Assembly (NCBI RefSeq): GCF_016482785.1
Contig: NZ_JAEMXM010000011.1
Span: 121,394 to 185,393, forward strand
Direction of reading: 5' to 3'
Length of the DNA stretch: 64,000 bases
Source: Paenibacillus alkalitolerans
GTDB lineage: Bacteria; Bacillota; Bacilli; Paenibacillales; YIM-B00363
Part shown: positions 48,768 through 57,886 of the stretch, in pieces
Numbering within the stretch: position 1 is the stretch's first letter
Layout of the letters: each line of letters begins with the position of its first letter
Made by a program: the position numbers and the translations under genes
Notes under the pieces: generated by a model
The model's database searches: none
What the model was told of the DNA's origin: nothing
The model's input: only the letters and a program-made list of their open reading frames with translations

Positions 48768-48782
48768 AAGGGAGGATGCGGC

Positions 48783-49928
48783 TTGAAGAAGATCGCCATA
48801 CTCGGCAGCACCGGATCGATCGGCACGCAAACGCTCGATATCGTCGCGCACCACCCGGAACGGTTCCGCGTGGAGGCGCTTGCGGCGGGCGGCAACGTCG
48901 AGCTGCTTGCCGAGCAAGCGCGCGCGTTTCGCCCGTCCGTCGTTTCGGTCGCCACGAAGGAGGCGGCCGAACGGCTTCGCCCGCTGGTGCCGGAAAGCGT
49001 TGCCGTGATGTGGGGAGACGCCGGCTTGCATGCAGCCGCCGCGGAAACGGACGCCGACACGGTCGTCGCCGCAATGGTGGGCAGCGCCGGCTTGAAGCCG
49101 GCGCTTGCCGCGATCGACGCCGGCAAGCACATCGCCTTGGCGAACAAAGAAACGCTCGTCACCGCCGGACATATCGTCACGCGCCGTGCGGCCGAGAGGG
49201 GCGTTCCGCTCATTCCGGTCGACAGCGAGCATTCCGCCGTCTTCCAAAGCTTGAACGGCAGCCGCATGGAGGATGTCGCCGCCATTACGCTCACCGCGTC
49301 GGGAGGCAGCTTCCGGGATCGTACGCGCAATGAGCTCAAAGACGTTACGCTCGAAGATGCGCTGAAGCATCCGAACTGGTCGATGGGAGCGAAGGTGACG
49401 ATCGATTCGGCCACGATGGCGAACAAGGGGCTTGAGGTCATTGAAGCGCATTGGCTCTTCAACATCGGTTTCGACCGCATTCGGGTGCTCATTCACCCCG
49501 AGTCGATCGTCCACTCCTTCGTCGAATTCAACGACCGCAGCGTGATCGCGCAGCTCGGGCTGCCGGACATGCGCGTACCGATTCAATATGCCCTTACATA
49601 CCCGGAGAGACCGCATTCGCCGACACGTTCGTTGGATCTTGCGGCCGTCGGAAAGCTGCATTTCCGCGAAATGGATTTCGAACGGTTCCCCATGCTGCGG
49701 CTCGCTTTCGAGTGCGGCCGATTGGGCGGCACCGCTCCGGCGGTATACAACGCCGCGAACGAAGCGGCCGTCGGCCGGTTCGTTCAAGGGGAGCTGCCGT
49801 TTCTCGATATCGAAGCTGTAGTAGAAGAGACGCTCTCGAAGCATGAAGTCACCGCCGGCACGACGTTGGACGAAATATGGGCCGCGGACGCATGGGCGCG
49901 CGAACAAGCGAAAAAGTTGAGAAAATAG
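48783..49928 (+). CDS. dxr: 1-deoxy-D-xylulose-5-phosphate reductoisomerase
   Basis: 381 residues from the TTG (MKKIAILGSTGSIGTQTLD), 8 bases after AAGGGAGG. NADPH-binding motif at 5-14; catalytic-site motifs PVDSEHSAVFQ and the metal-binding region with HPNWSMGAKVT follow. First committed step of the MEP isoprenoid pathway. An in-frame TTG at 48741 lies inside the third upstream repeat and would add 14 residues; I think it is not the main start. Confidence 0.94.
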   Translation: MKKIAILGSTGSIGTQTLDIVAHHPERFRVEALAAGGNVELLAEQARAFRPSVVSVATKEAAERLRPLVPESVAVMWGDAGLHAAAAETDADTVVAAMVGSAGLKPALAAIDAGKHIALANKETLVTAGHIVTRRAAERGVPLIPVDSEHSAVFQSLNGSRMEDVAAITLTASGGSFRDRTRNELKDVTLEDALKHPNWSMGAKVTIDSATMANKGLEVIEAHWLFNIGFDRIRVLIHPESIVHSFVEFNDRSVIAQLGLPDMRVPIQYALTYPERPHSPTRSLDLAAVGKLHFREMDFERFPMLRLAFECGRLGGTAPAVYNAANEAAVGRFVQGELPFLDIEAVVEETLSKHEVTAGTTLDEIWAADAWAREQAKKLRK

Positions 49929-50058
49929 GCATTTTTCCGTTCTCTTGAACGCTTCGGACGAATAATGGTAAGCTAAGGACATACTGCCTCGGGCAAGCGG
50001 CCATTCAATGATGAGGCCGGCACAGCCGCCCGGAAGCGCATAAGGAGGAACGGCTGAC

Positions 50059-51342
50059 TTGATGACGCCTCAGTTGACGCCGCAAGGTATTATCCTTACG
50101 GTGCTCCTGTTCTTTGTGTTAGTGACGATACACGAATGGGGCCACTTTTACTTCGCGAAGCGCGCAGGCATTCTGGTGCGCGAGTTCGCCATCGGCTTCG
50201 GGCCGAAGGTGCTTTCGTTTCTTCGCGGAGAGACGAAATATACGCTTCGCATGCTTCCGCTGGGAGGGTATGTCCGCATGGCCGGAGAAGATCCGGAAAC
50301 CGTGCAGGTTCAGCCCGGACAGACGATCGCCGTAGACGTGCGCGGAAACAAGGTGAAGACTCTTTACTTGGACCGTCTCGACGAACGGATCGACGCCGTG
50401 CGCGGCGAAGTGAAGTCGATCGATCTGGAACGCCGCCTGACCGTCACGCTTGACGTGGACGGATCGGACGAAACGTACCGCATCGATCCCCAAGCGAACA
50501 TCGTAGCACGCAACCGCGAAATGCAGATCGCCCCGTGGGACCGCCAGTTCGGCAGCAAGACGGTCGGCCAGCGGGCGATGGCGATATTCGCGGGTCCGCT
50601 AATGAATATCGCGCTCGCTCTCGGCTTGTTTATCGGGTTCGCTTTCATGAGCGGCATTCCGGTAAACATCGCGGTGAACCAAGTGTTTAAAGATCAGCCG
50701 GCCGAGGAAGCAGGTTTGCAAGCAGGCGATGTCATCCTCTCCATTAACGGACAGACGATCGGCGCCGACAGCTCAAAAATTACAGAGCTAGTGAGCCGGT
50801 CAGCGGGGAAACCGATGGAGTGGATCGTCGGCCGCGACGGTGAGCAAGTACGTATTGAAATAACACCGAAAGAGACGGTCGACAACGAAGGCAATCAAGT
50901 GATTCGCGTCGGAGTCGGTATGATGCCCCTCACCCGTTCCGCAACGTTGCAAGAAGGCGTCACCAACGGCCTCAATACGATGTGGGCGGCGACGGTTACG
51001 ATTTTCCAAGGGTTCCAGAAGCTCATTCTGGGCCAATTTACGCTCGACGATCTCGGCGGGCCGCTGCGCATCGCGGAAGTGACGATGCAGCTCGCCAACG
51101 CCGGCATTCTGTATTACATTTGGTGGGCCGCCATGTTAAGCTTGTACTTGGCCATCTTTAATTTGCTGCCGATTCCGGCGCTCGACGGAAGCCGGCTCAT
51201 CTTCCTCGGCTTGGAAGCGGTAAGGGGGCGTCCGATCGATCCGAACCGGGAAAGCCTTGTGCATTTCATCGGATTCGCAATGCTCATGCTGCTCATGGTG
51301 GCTGTAACATATAACGATATTTTGCGGCTGTTTCGGGGGTAA
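50059..51342 (+). CDS. rseP: Site-2 intramembrane zinc metalloprotease RseP/RasP
   Basis: 427 residues. HEWGH zinc motif at 25-29 in the first membrane helix, one PDZ domain (about 200-290) and the C-terminal IFNLLPIPALDGSRL with the third metal ligand. Cleaves anti-sigma factors and signal-peptide remnants. TTG at 50059 (9 bases after AAGGAGGA) or the adjacent ATG at 50062 may be used. Confidence 0.95.
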   Translation: MMTPQLTPQGIILTVLLFFVLVTIHEWGHFYFAKRAGILVREFAIGFGPKVLSFLRGETKYTLRMLPLGGYVRMAGEDPETVQVQPGQTIAVDVRGNKVKTLYLDRLDERIDAVRGEVKSIDLERRLTVTLDVDGSDETYRIDPQANIVARNREMQIAPWDRQFGSKTVGQRAMAIFAGPLMNIALALGLFIGFAFMSGIPVNIAVNQVFKDQPAEEAGLQAGDVILSINGQTIGADSSKITELVSRSAGKPMEWIVGRDGEQVRIEITPKETVDNEGNQVIRVGVGMMPLTRSATLQEGVTNGLNTMWAATVTIFQGFQKLILGQFTLDDLGGPLRIAEVTMQLANAGILYYIWWAAMLSLYLAIFNLLPIPALDGSRLIFLGLEAVRGRPIDPNRESLVHFIGFAMLMLLMVAVTYNDILRLFRG

Positions 51343-51348
51343 TCATTG

Positions 51349-52803
51349 ATGTCGAAAGAAACGGATAAGCAGTTTGTGAAAGAAATAACGCCGCAGGGCG
51401 AAGATTTCTCAAGATGGTATCTCGACGCGATCCGCAAAGCGGACTTGATGGACTATGCGCCGGTGCGCGGCTGCATCGTGTTCAAGCCGGACGGCTACGA
51501 GTTGTGGGAGCTCATCCAGCGCCAGCTCGACGATCGCTTCAAGGCGACGGGACACCGCAACGCGTATTTTCCGCTGTTCATCCCGGAAAGCTTCTTCCAG
51601 AAAGAGAAGGAGCACGTCGAAGGGTTCAACCCGGAATTGCCGTGGGTGACCGAAGCGGGCGGAGAGAAGCTGGAGGAGCGTCTCGCCATCCGTCCGACGT
51701 CCGAGACGATGATCGGACATATGTACGCCAAGTGGATCCAATCGTACCGCGACTTGCCCGTGCTCATCAACCAATGGGCGAACGTCGTTCGTTGGGAGAA
51801 GCGCACGCTGCCTTTCCTGCGGACAAGCGAGTTTCTGTGGCAGGAAGGCCATACGGCCCATGAAGACGAAGCGGACGCGCGCAAAGAGACGATGCTGATG
51901 CTCGAGACGTACCGCGAATTTGTCGAAAATGTTCTCGCCATCCCGGTCATTGCCGGCCAAAAGACGGAATCCGAGAAATTCGCCGGAGCCGTCGACACGT
52001 ACTCGATCGAAGCGATGATGCGCGACGGACGAGCCGTGCAGGCGGGCACGTCGCACTACCTCGGCACGAATTTCGCGGAGGCGTTCGAAATCAAGTATCT
52101 CGACCGCGAAAACAAGCAGCAATTGGTTCACACCACATCGTGGGGCGTGTCCACGCGGCTCATCGGGGCGCTCATTATGGTGCACGGCGACGACCGCGGA
52201 CTCATCCTTCCGCCGAAGGTCGCACCGACGCAAGCGGTGCTCATTCCGATCGGGCCGCCGGCAAAGCGCGAACCTGTGCTTGCGAAGGCGGGCGAAATGC
52301 TCGCCGATTTGAAAGCGGCCGGCGTGCGCATCCGGATGGACGACCGGAACGACGTGAGCCCCGGCTGGAAATTCAACGAGTACGAAATGCGCGGCATCCC
52401 GATTCGGATCGAGCTCGGACCGCGCGATCTCGAGAACGGACAAGCCGTGCTCGTGTCTCGCGTAACGGGCGAGAAGCGGGCGGTGGCGCTGGACAACATC
52501 GCGGAAGAAGTGAAGGCGCAGCTTGAGGCGGTGCATCAAGAGATGTACAACCGCGCGCTGGCGTTCACGCAAGAGAACTTCCGCTCCGTCGAGACGCTGG
52601 ACGAGTTGAAATCGAGCGACGATAAGCTGAGAGGGTTCGTCCTGGCCGGCTGGTGCGGTTCCCGCGAATGCGAAAGCACCGTGAAAGAAGAGACGGGAGC
52701 GACGAGCCGCAACATCCCGTTCGAGCCGAAAGAACGCAAAACCAAATGTCTCGTATGCGGCAAAGACGCGAAGCATACGGTCGTGTTCGCCCGGGCTTAC
52801 TAA
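51349..52803 (+). CDS. proS: Prolyl-tRNA synthetase, short archaeal/eukaryotic-like type
   Basis: 484 residues. Class II synthetase: motif 1 region, motif 2 FLRTSEFLWQEGHTAH, and motif 3 HGDDRGLILPPKVAP with the anticodon-binding domain and a C-terminal zinc-like CGS...CLVCG module. It lacks the roughly 180-residue INS editing domain of the bacterial type found at this locus in B. subtilis (about 565 residues). Its position between rseP and polC is the usual proS locus. Confidence 0.95.
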   Translation: MSKETDKQFVKEITPQGEDFSRWYLDAIRKADLMDYAPVRGCIVFKPDGYELWELIQRQLDDRFKATGHRNAYFPLFIPESFFQKEKEHVEGFNPELPWVTEAGGEKLEERLAIRPTSETMIGHMYAKWIQSYRDLPVLINQWANVVRWEKRTLPFLRTSEFLWQEGHTAHEDEADARKETMLMLETYREFVENVLAIPVIAGQKTESEKFAGAVDTYSIEAMMRDGRAVQAGTSHYLGTNFAEAFEIKYLDRENKQQLVHTTSWGVSTRLIGALIMVHGDDRGLILPPKVAPTQAVLIPIGPPAKREPVLAKAGEMLADLKAAGVRIRMDDRNDVSPGWKFNEYEMRGIPIRIELGPRDLENGQAVLVSRVTGEKRAVALDNIAEEVKAQLEAVHQEMYNRALAFTQENFRSVETLDELKSSDDKLRGFVLAGWCGSRECESTVKEETGATSRNIPFEPKERKTKCLVCGKDAKHTVVFARAY

Positions 52804-52916
52804 GGGCGGACGCGGCCCCGCGCCATGCGGGTACGCCATAAAACTCATAGATGAAGTAAGCGTAAAGTCAAGAGGGCTTAATTCTAAGATTCAGTAAGTT
52901 TTGGGGAGGGACCCTT

Positions 52917-55900
52917 TTGAGCAATGTAGCTGAAAAACGGAATCGATTCGAGCTTCTGATGAAGCAGGCGGGCATACCGACCGACGTGATCGATTCTTTT
53001 TTTGCCGACGGATATATCGACCGGGTGGAGACGAGCAGAACGAACAGCGAGTGGAAGTTTTTCCTGCATAAGAACAAGCTGGTGCCGATCGACGTGTACC
53101 GCTCCTTCTGCCGTTCGGTCGTGGATAAGTTTTCTCATATCGCAGCCATCAGTTTCGTGCTGGAATATGCGGATACCGTCACCGACGAGGCGCTTATCTC
53201 AGAATACTGGCCGCTCTTCGTCGAGTGGGCGCAGAAGGAAGTCGTCTCCGTCAACGGATGGTTGGCCAAAGCGAAGCTGGAAGCGGAACCGGGACTCGTC
53301 ACCGTCACGCTGTTGGATCCGGCAACTCTCGAGCTCGCCCGCAAGAAGGGGATCGAGGAGCTCGTCAAGCAATATTTCTACCGGTATTTCTCCAGGGATT
53401 ACCGCGTGAAACTGGCAGTTTCCGAGTCTCTCAGGGCCGAGGAGTACGAGAGATTCCAAGCGAGAATCATGGAGGAGGAAAACTTCTTCAGACAGGAGCT
53501 GCTGTCCGAAGCGGCGATGCAAGGCGAGAGCCTTGCGGCGGACAATCCGGCGGAAGTTCTGTCTTACGGATACGAGATTAAAGATCAGCCCGTTCCGCTT
53601 CAGCAAATCCAAGAGGAAGAGAGAAAGACGACGATTCAAGGCACCGTGTTTCAGCTCGACGTGAAGGAATTGAAGAACGGCAGCACGCTGTTCCAATTCT
53701 CGATCACCGACTTTACCGATTCGCTGCAGTGCAAGTGCTTCGCCAAGACGAAAGACGACGTCAAGACGCTCAAGCTGCTGTCGGTCGGCAAGTGGGTGCG
53801 CGTCCGCGGACGGATCGAATACGACAGATTCATGATGGTGCCCGAGCTCGTCATGATGGTGTCGGACTTGAACGAGGTTCCCGCTCCGCCGGAGCGGCGC
53901 GACGATGCGGAAGAAAAGCGCGTCGAATTTCACCTTCACACGACGATGAGCACGATGGACGCGGTGAGCGGCATCGACGAGTACGTGAAGCTGGCCGCCA
54001 AGTGGGGGCACAAGGCGATCGCGATCAGCGACCACGGCGGGGTGCAGGCGTTCCCCGAAGCGGCGAAAGCCGCGAAGAAGAACGGCATCAAGATGATCTA
54101 CGGCGTGGAAGCGAACGTCGTGAACGATTCGGTGCCGATCGTGATGCAGGCGGACGACCGTCCGCTTACCGGAAGTACATATGTGGTGTATGACGTGGAG
54201 ACGACCGGGCTGTCGGTCGTGCACAACAGGATCATCGAGCTCGCAGCTGTCAAAATGGTGGACGGCAAAGTGATCGAAGAGTTCGCCGAGTTCATTAACC
54301 CGCATGAGAAAATACCGTACAATATCACCCAACTGACGAACATTACGGACGAGATGGTGGAGAACGCTCCGGAAGAGTCCGACATTATACCGAAATTCGT
54401 GGAATGGGTCGGCGACGCGGTGATGGTCGCGCATAACGCCAGGTTCGATACGGGCTTCCTGCAGGCCGCTTGCAAGCGGCACAGCTTGCCGGAAATGGCC
54501 AACCCGGTGCTTGATACGCTCGAGATGGCGAGATTCTTATATCCGTCGATGAAAAATCACCGATTGAACACGCTCGCCGACAAATTTAAAGTATCTCTGG
54601 ACAATCACCACCGGGCGATCGACGATTCCAAGGCGCTTGGGGACATTTTGTTCCATATGCTCAAAGAAGCGGACGGCCGCAACATTAAGACGCTGTCTGC
54701 CTTTAACGATTATGTCGGAGCGGATTTATCCAACGCGCGTCCGTTCCACTGCAACGTCTACGCGCTCAACGCGGTCGGGAAGAAGAACTTATACAAGCTG
54801 GTTTCATGGTCTCATACCGATTATTTCAACCGCGTCGCGTGTATCCCGAAGTCGAAGCTGGAAGAGCTGCGTGAAGGGCTGTTGATCGTATCCGGATGCG
54901 AGAAGGGCGAGTTTTTCGAAGCGGTGCTGAACAAGTCGGCGGAAGAAGCCGAGGGAGTGGCGGAGTATTACGACGTGCTTGAGATTCAACCGCTTACGTT
55001 CTACATGCACTTGGTGGACAAAGGATTGGTCGGAAGCGTCGAGCAGCTGCAATCCGCGATCCGTACCGTGTGCGACATCGGCCGCAAGCTCGGAAAGCCG
55101 GTCATCGCCACCGGAAACGCGCACTATGCGCATCCGCGCCAGAAGATGTTCCGCGACATTACGATTCACGGCATTACCGGGTTTAGTCCGCTCAAGGACA
55201 TGAAGAAGCCGGACGCGCACCTGCGCACGACGAAGGAGATGCTTGAGGAGTTCGCGTTTTTGGGCTCGGATCTCGCATATGAAGTGGTCGTCAGCAACAC
55301 GGCGAAGCTTGCCGACCGGTTCGAAGAGATCGAGCTGTTTCCGAGCAAGGGCGGGCCGACCGACAACGGGTTGTTCTCGCCGATCTTTGAAGGAGCGGAC
55401 GATGAAATCCGCAATACGTGCTACGAGACGGCGCGGCGGCTGTACGGCGAACCGCTGCCGGAAGTGGTGACCGCGCGGCTCGAGAAAGAATTGGCGCCGA
55501 TCATCAAATACGGCTTCTCCGCCAACTATTTGATCTCCGCGCGGCTTGTAAAGAAGTCGAACGAAGACGGCTACTTGGTCGGTTCGCGGGGCTCCGTCGG
55601 ATCGTCCGTCGTGGCGACGTTTCTCGGCATATCCGAGGTTAACCCGCTGCCGGCGCACTATTTATGTTTATCCTGCAAGCACAGCGAATGGTTTCTCGAC
55701 GGCTCGTATCCTAGCGGATTCGACCTGCCGAACAAGGATTGCCCGAAATGCGGCGCCCCGCTTAAAGGCGAAGGGCAGGACATCCCGTTCGAGACGTTCC
55801 TCGGCTTTAAGGGCGATAAAGTTCCCGATATCGACTTGAACTTCTCGGGCGAATATCAGCCGCACGCGCACAATTACACGAAAGTGCTGTTCGGCGAGAA

Positions 55901-57248
55901 GAGCGTGTTCCGCGCCGGTACGATCGGCACGGTCGCGGAGAAGACGGCGTACGGCTTCGTGAAGAAATACGAGGAAGACCGCGGCGTCAAGTGGCGCGGC
56001 GCGGAAGAGGGCCGTCTCGCGCTAGGCTGTACCGGCGTGAAGCGGTCGACCGGCCAGCATCCCGGCGGCATCGTCGTCGTACCTGACTACATCGAAGTCG
56101 AGGACATTACGCCGGTGCAATATCCGGCCGACGATACGAGCGCGGACTGGAAGACGACGCACTTCGACTACCATGCCTTCGACGCGAACCTGCTCAAGCT
56201 CGATATTCTCGGACACGACGATCCGACGATGATGCGGATGCTGCAGGACTTGACCGGCGTCGACCCGACGACGATTCCGATGAACGACCCGAAGGTGATG
56301 AGCATCTTCTCGTCGACGACGGCGTTGGGCGTTACTCCGGAGCAAATCCGCACGCCGGTCGCGACGTACGGGGTGCCGGAGATGGGTACGAAGTTCGTGC
56401 GGCAGATGCTGCAGGAGACGCAGCCCAAGACGTTCGCCGACCTGCTGCAAATATCCGGCTTGTCCCACGGCACCGGCGTATGGCTCGGCAACGCGCAAGA
56501 GCTGATCAAGAACGGCACCTGTTCGATCAAGACCGTTATCGGCTGCCGCGACGACATCATGCTGTACTTGATTTATAAGGCCGGCATGGATGCGGCGCTA
56601 GCGTTCAAGATTACGGAAAGCGTGCGGAAGGGCAAAGGCTTGACGGACGAGTGGATCGAAGAGATGAAGAAGTGCGGAGTGCCGAAGTGGTACATCGACT
56701 CCTGCTTGCGCATCGAGTACATGTTCCCGAAGGCGCACGCCGCCGCTTACGTCATCTCCGCCGTGCGCACCGCGTTCTTCAAAGTGTATTATCCGATTGA
56801 ATATTACGCGACGTACTTTACGGTACGCGCGGACGACTTCGACCTGGAGCTGCTTGCGCAAGGCTACGACGCCATCAACGCGAAGATCCAGGAAATCGAA
56901 GAAAAAGGCTTCAACGCGACGACGAAAGAGAAGAACATGATTTCTCCGCTGGAGATGGCGCTCGAGATGACGGCGCGCGGGTTTACGTTCAAGCCGCTCG
57001 ACTTGTACCGTTCCGATGCGAAGAAGTTTATCGTCGACGGCACGTCGCTTATCCCGCCGTTCTCCGCGGTGGGCGGCATCGGCGAGAACGCGGCGCGCAA
57101 CATCGCAGCGTCCCGCGAAGACGGACCGTTCCTGTCCATCGAAGATTTCCAGCAGCGTTCGAAGGCGTCGAAGACGATCGTCGAGCTGCTGACCGGCATG
57201 GGCTGCTTCCGAGGTCTGCCGGAATCGAACCAATTGGCATTATTCTAA
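52917..57248 (+). CDS. polC: DNA polymerase III alpha subunit, Gram-positive type PolC
   Basis: 1443 residues, TTG start 6 bases after GGGGAGGG. OB-fold (about 240-330), PHP domain (HLHTTMSTMDAVSG near 342-355) interrupted by a DnaQ-type 3'-5' exonuclease (VVYDVETTGLS near 423-433), a zinc-binding CLSC...CPKC module (near 918-946), and the palm with DIDLNFSGEYQ. Essential replicative polymerase with built-in proofreading. The PolC architecture is confined mainly to Firmicutes and relatives. Confidence 0.98.
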   Translation: MSNVAEKRNRFELLMKQAGIPTDVIDSFFADGYIDRVETSRTNSEWKFFLHKNKLVPIDVYRSFCRSVVDKFSHIAAISFVLEYADTVTDEALISEYWPLFVEWAQKEVVSVNGWLAKAKLEAEPGLVTVTLLDPATLELARKKGIEELVKQYFYRYFSRDYRVKLAVSESLRAEEYERFQARIMEEENFFRQELLSEAAMQGESLAADNPAEVLSYGYEIKDQPVPLQQIQEEERKTTIQGTVFQLDVKELKNGSTLFQFSITDFTDSLQCKCFAKTKDDVKTLKLLSVGKWVRVRGRIEYDRFMMVPELVMMVSDLNEVPAPPERRDDAEEKRVEFHLHTTMSTMDAVSGIDEYVKLAAKWGHKAIAISDHGGVQAFPEAAKAAKKNGIKMIYGVEANVVNDSVPIVMQADDRPLTGSTYVVYDVETTGLSVVHNRIIELAAVKMVDGKVIEEFAEFINPHEKIPYNITQLTNITDEMVENAPEESDIIPKFVEWVGDAVMVAHNARFDTGFLQAACKRHSLPEMANPVLDTLEMARFLYPSMKNHRLNTLADKFKVSLDNHHRAIDDSKALGDILFHMLKEADGRNIKTLSAFNDYVGADLSNARPFHCNVYALNAVGKKNLYKLVSWSHTDYFNRVACIPKSKLEELREGLLIVSGCEKGEFFEAVLNKSAEEAEGVAEYYDVLEIQPLTFYMHLVDKGLVGSVEQLQSAIRTVCDIGRKLGKPVIATGNAHYAHPRQKMFRDITIHGITGFSPLKDMKKPDAHLRTTKEMLEEFAFLGSDLAYEVVVSNTAKLADRFEEIELFPSKGGPTDNGLFSPIFEGADDEIRNTCYETARRLYGEPLPEVVTARLEKELAPIIKYGFSANYLISARLVKKSNEDGYLVGSRGSVGSSVVATFLGISEVNPLPAHYLCLSCKHSEWFLDGSYPSGFDLPNKDCPKCGAPLKGEGQDIPFETFLGFKGDKVPDIDLNFSGEYQPHAHNYTKVLFGEKSVFRAGTIGTVAEKTAYGFVKKYEEDRGVKWRGAEEGRLALGCTGVKRSTGQHPGGIVVVPDYIEVEDITPVQYPADDTSADWKTTHFDYHAFDANLLKLDILGHDDPTMMRMLQDLTGVDPTTIPMNDPKVMSIFSSTTALGVTPEQIRTPVATYGVPEMGTKFVRQMLQETQPKTFADLLQISGLSHGTGVWLGNAQELIKNGTCSIKTVIGCRDDIMLYLIYKAGMDAALAFKITESVRKGKGLTDEWIEEMKKCGVPKWYIDSCLRIEYMFPKAHAAAYVISAVRTAFFKVYYPIEYYATYFTVRADDFDLELLAQGYDAINAKIQEIEEKGFNATTKEKNMISPLEMALEMTARGFTFKPLDLYRSDAKKFIVDGTSLIPPFSAVGGIGENAARNIAASREDGPFLSIEDFQQRSKASKTIVELLTGMGCFRGLPESNQLALF

Positions 57249-57285
57249 TCAATTACATCAATCCTGTTTGGCACTTATTCGATAT

Positions 57286-57307
57286 TGGCTCCTTCGGGGG
57301 CCTTTTT
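57286..57307 (+). terminator. Rho-independent terminator after polC
   Basis: GGCTCC-TTCG-GGGGCC hairpin (57286-57301) with the stable TTCG tetraloop, followed by six T. It closes the core operon region. Confidence 0.88.
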
Positions 57308-57402
57308 TACTTGGCTGAGAGTGGCGGAGCAAGCGCCGGAATCGGCTATCGATGCGAACCACTGCGGACAAGAACAGACCGTGCTATCCCGGTGAAATGT
57401 CA

Positions 57403-57434
57403 CGGGGGCTCTCCCATAGATGGGACAGCCCCCG
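57403..57434. terminator. Long hairpin, possible 3' end of the minus-strand small gene
   Basis: CGGGGGCT (57403-57410) and AGCCCCCG (57427-57434) pair, with inner CCCAT/ATGGG. On the plus strand it is followed by CATTTTC, on the minus strand by no T run, so it is a weak terminator in either direction. It sits 8 bases past the stop of the minus-strand ORF ending at 57442. Confidence 0.55.
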
Positions 57435-57441
57435 CATTTTC

Positions 57442-57630
57442 TTACGATTGTTTCTTGTTGCCCTGCGTGATGGCGCTCTTGGCGCCGGGCGCATCTCCGT
57501 ATTGGATAGAGTCGCTGCCGTATTCGACGGAATCGTTTTGCCGGAAACCGATCCGTTCATGCGCCGTTGTATCTTCGTAAACCGTGTTAGGGTTGCCGTC
57601 TCCTTCTTGCGCTTTCTCTTCGATCGTCAT
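57442..57630 (-). CDS. Small hydrophilic hypothetical protein
   Basis: 62 residues beginning MTIEEKAQEGDGNPNTVYED. AAGGGGGA lies 11 bases upstream of the ATG. Acidic, Asn/Asp/Gln/Gly-rich, no membrane helix; resembles small cytoplasmic or spore-type proteins in composition only. I do not recognise it. The frame can extend upstream to 57831 but that part has no ribosome site and reads through a terminator-like hairpin. Confidence 0.5.
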   Translation of the reverse strand: MTIEEKAQEGDGNPNTVYEDTTAHERIGFRQNDSVEYGSDSIQYGDAPGAKSAITQGNKKQS

Positions 57631-57697
57631 AAGTTCAATATTCCCCCTTCCGTTTTTACCCAAATAGGATATCCGGCGGGTTGTGAAATTATCCAAT

Positions 57698-57727
57698 AAA
57701 AAAAAGGAGCTGCCTCGACGTCTCCTT
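57698..57727 (-). terminator. Minus-strand terminator-like hairpin upstream of the small gene
   Basis: Read on the minus strand, AAGGAG and CTCCTT pair around a 12-base loop and are followed by eight T (poly-A 57698-57705 on the plus strand). It would stop minus-strand transcripts before the small gene, so it may be an attenuator or isolate helD. The rest of the 57249-57886 gap holds a possible helD promoter (TTTAAA, 17 bases, TAAAAT around 57742-57770). Confidence 0.45.
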
Positions 57728-57886
57728 CTCACGCTATATGCTTTAAATTGTAATGATTCCATGATAAAATAAAGAGTGGTTTCAAACTCTGATTTTCGTG
57801 TTTTCGTATTTCCCCAACTATATAATAACATGAAAATCCGGGTTTGTCAAACCATCATTTTTCGCGAAAAGGGAGCGGGAGAACGC

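Noticed and set aside
48507..49982. Long minus-strand open frame of 491 codons opposite dxr
   Set aside because: It is a shadow of dxr and the repeats in high-G+C sequence, without a ribosome site or recognisable domains.
57776..57886. N-terminal extension of HelD to 57776
   Set aside because: The added residues match no HelD protein, and the ribosome binding site lies before the ATG at 57887.
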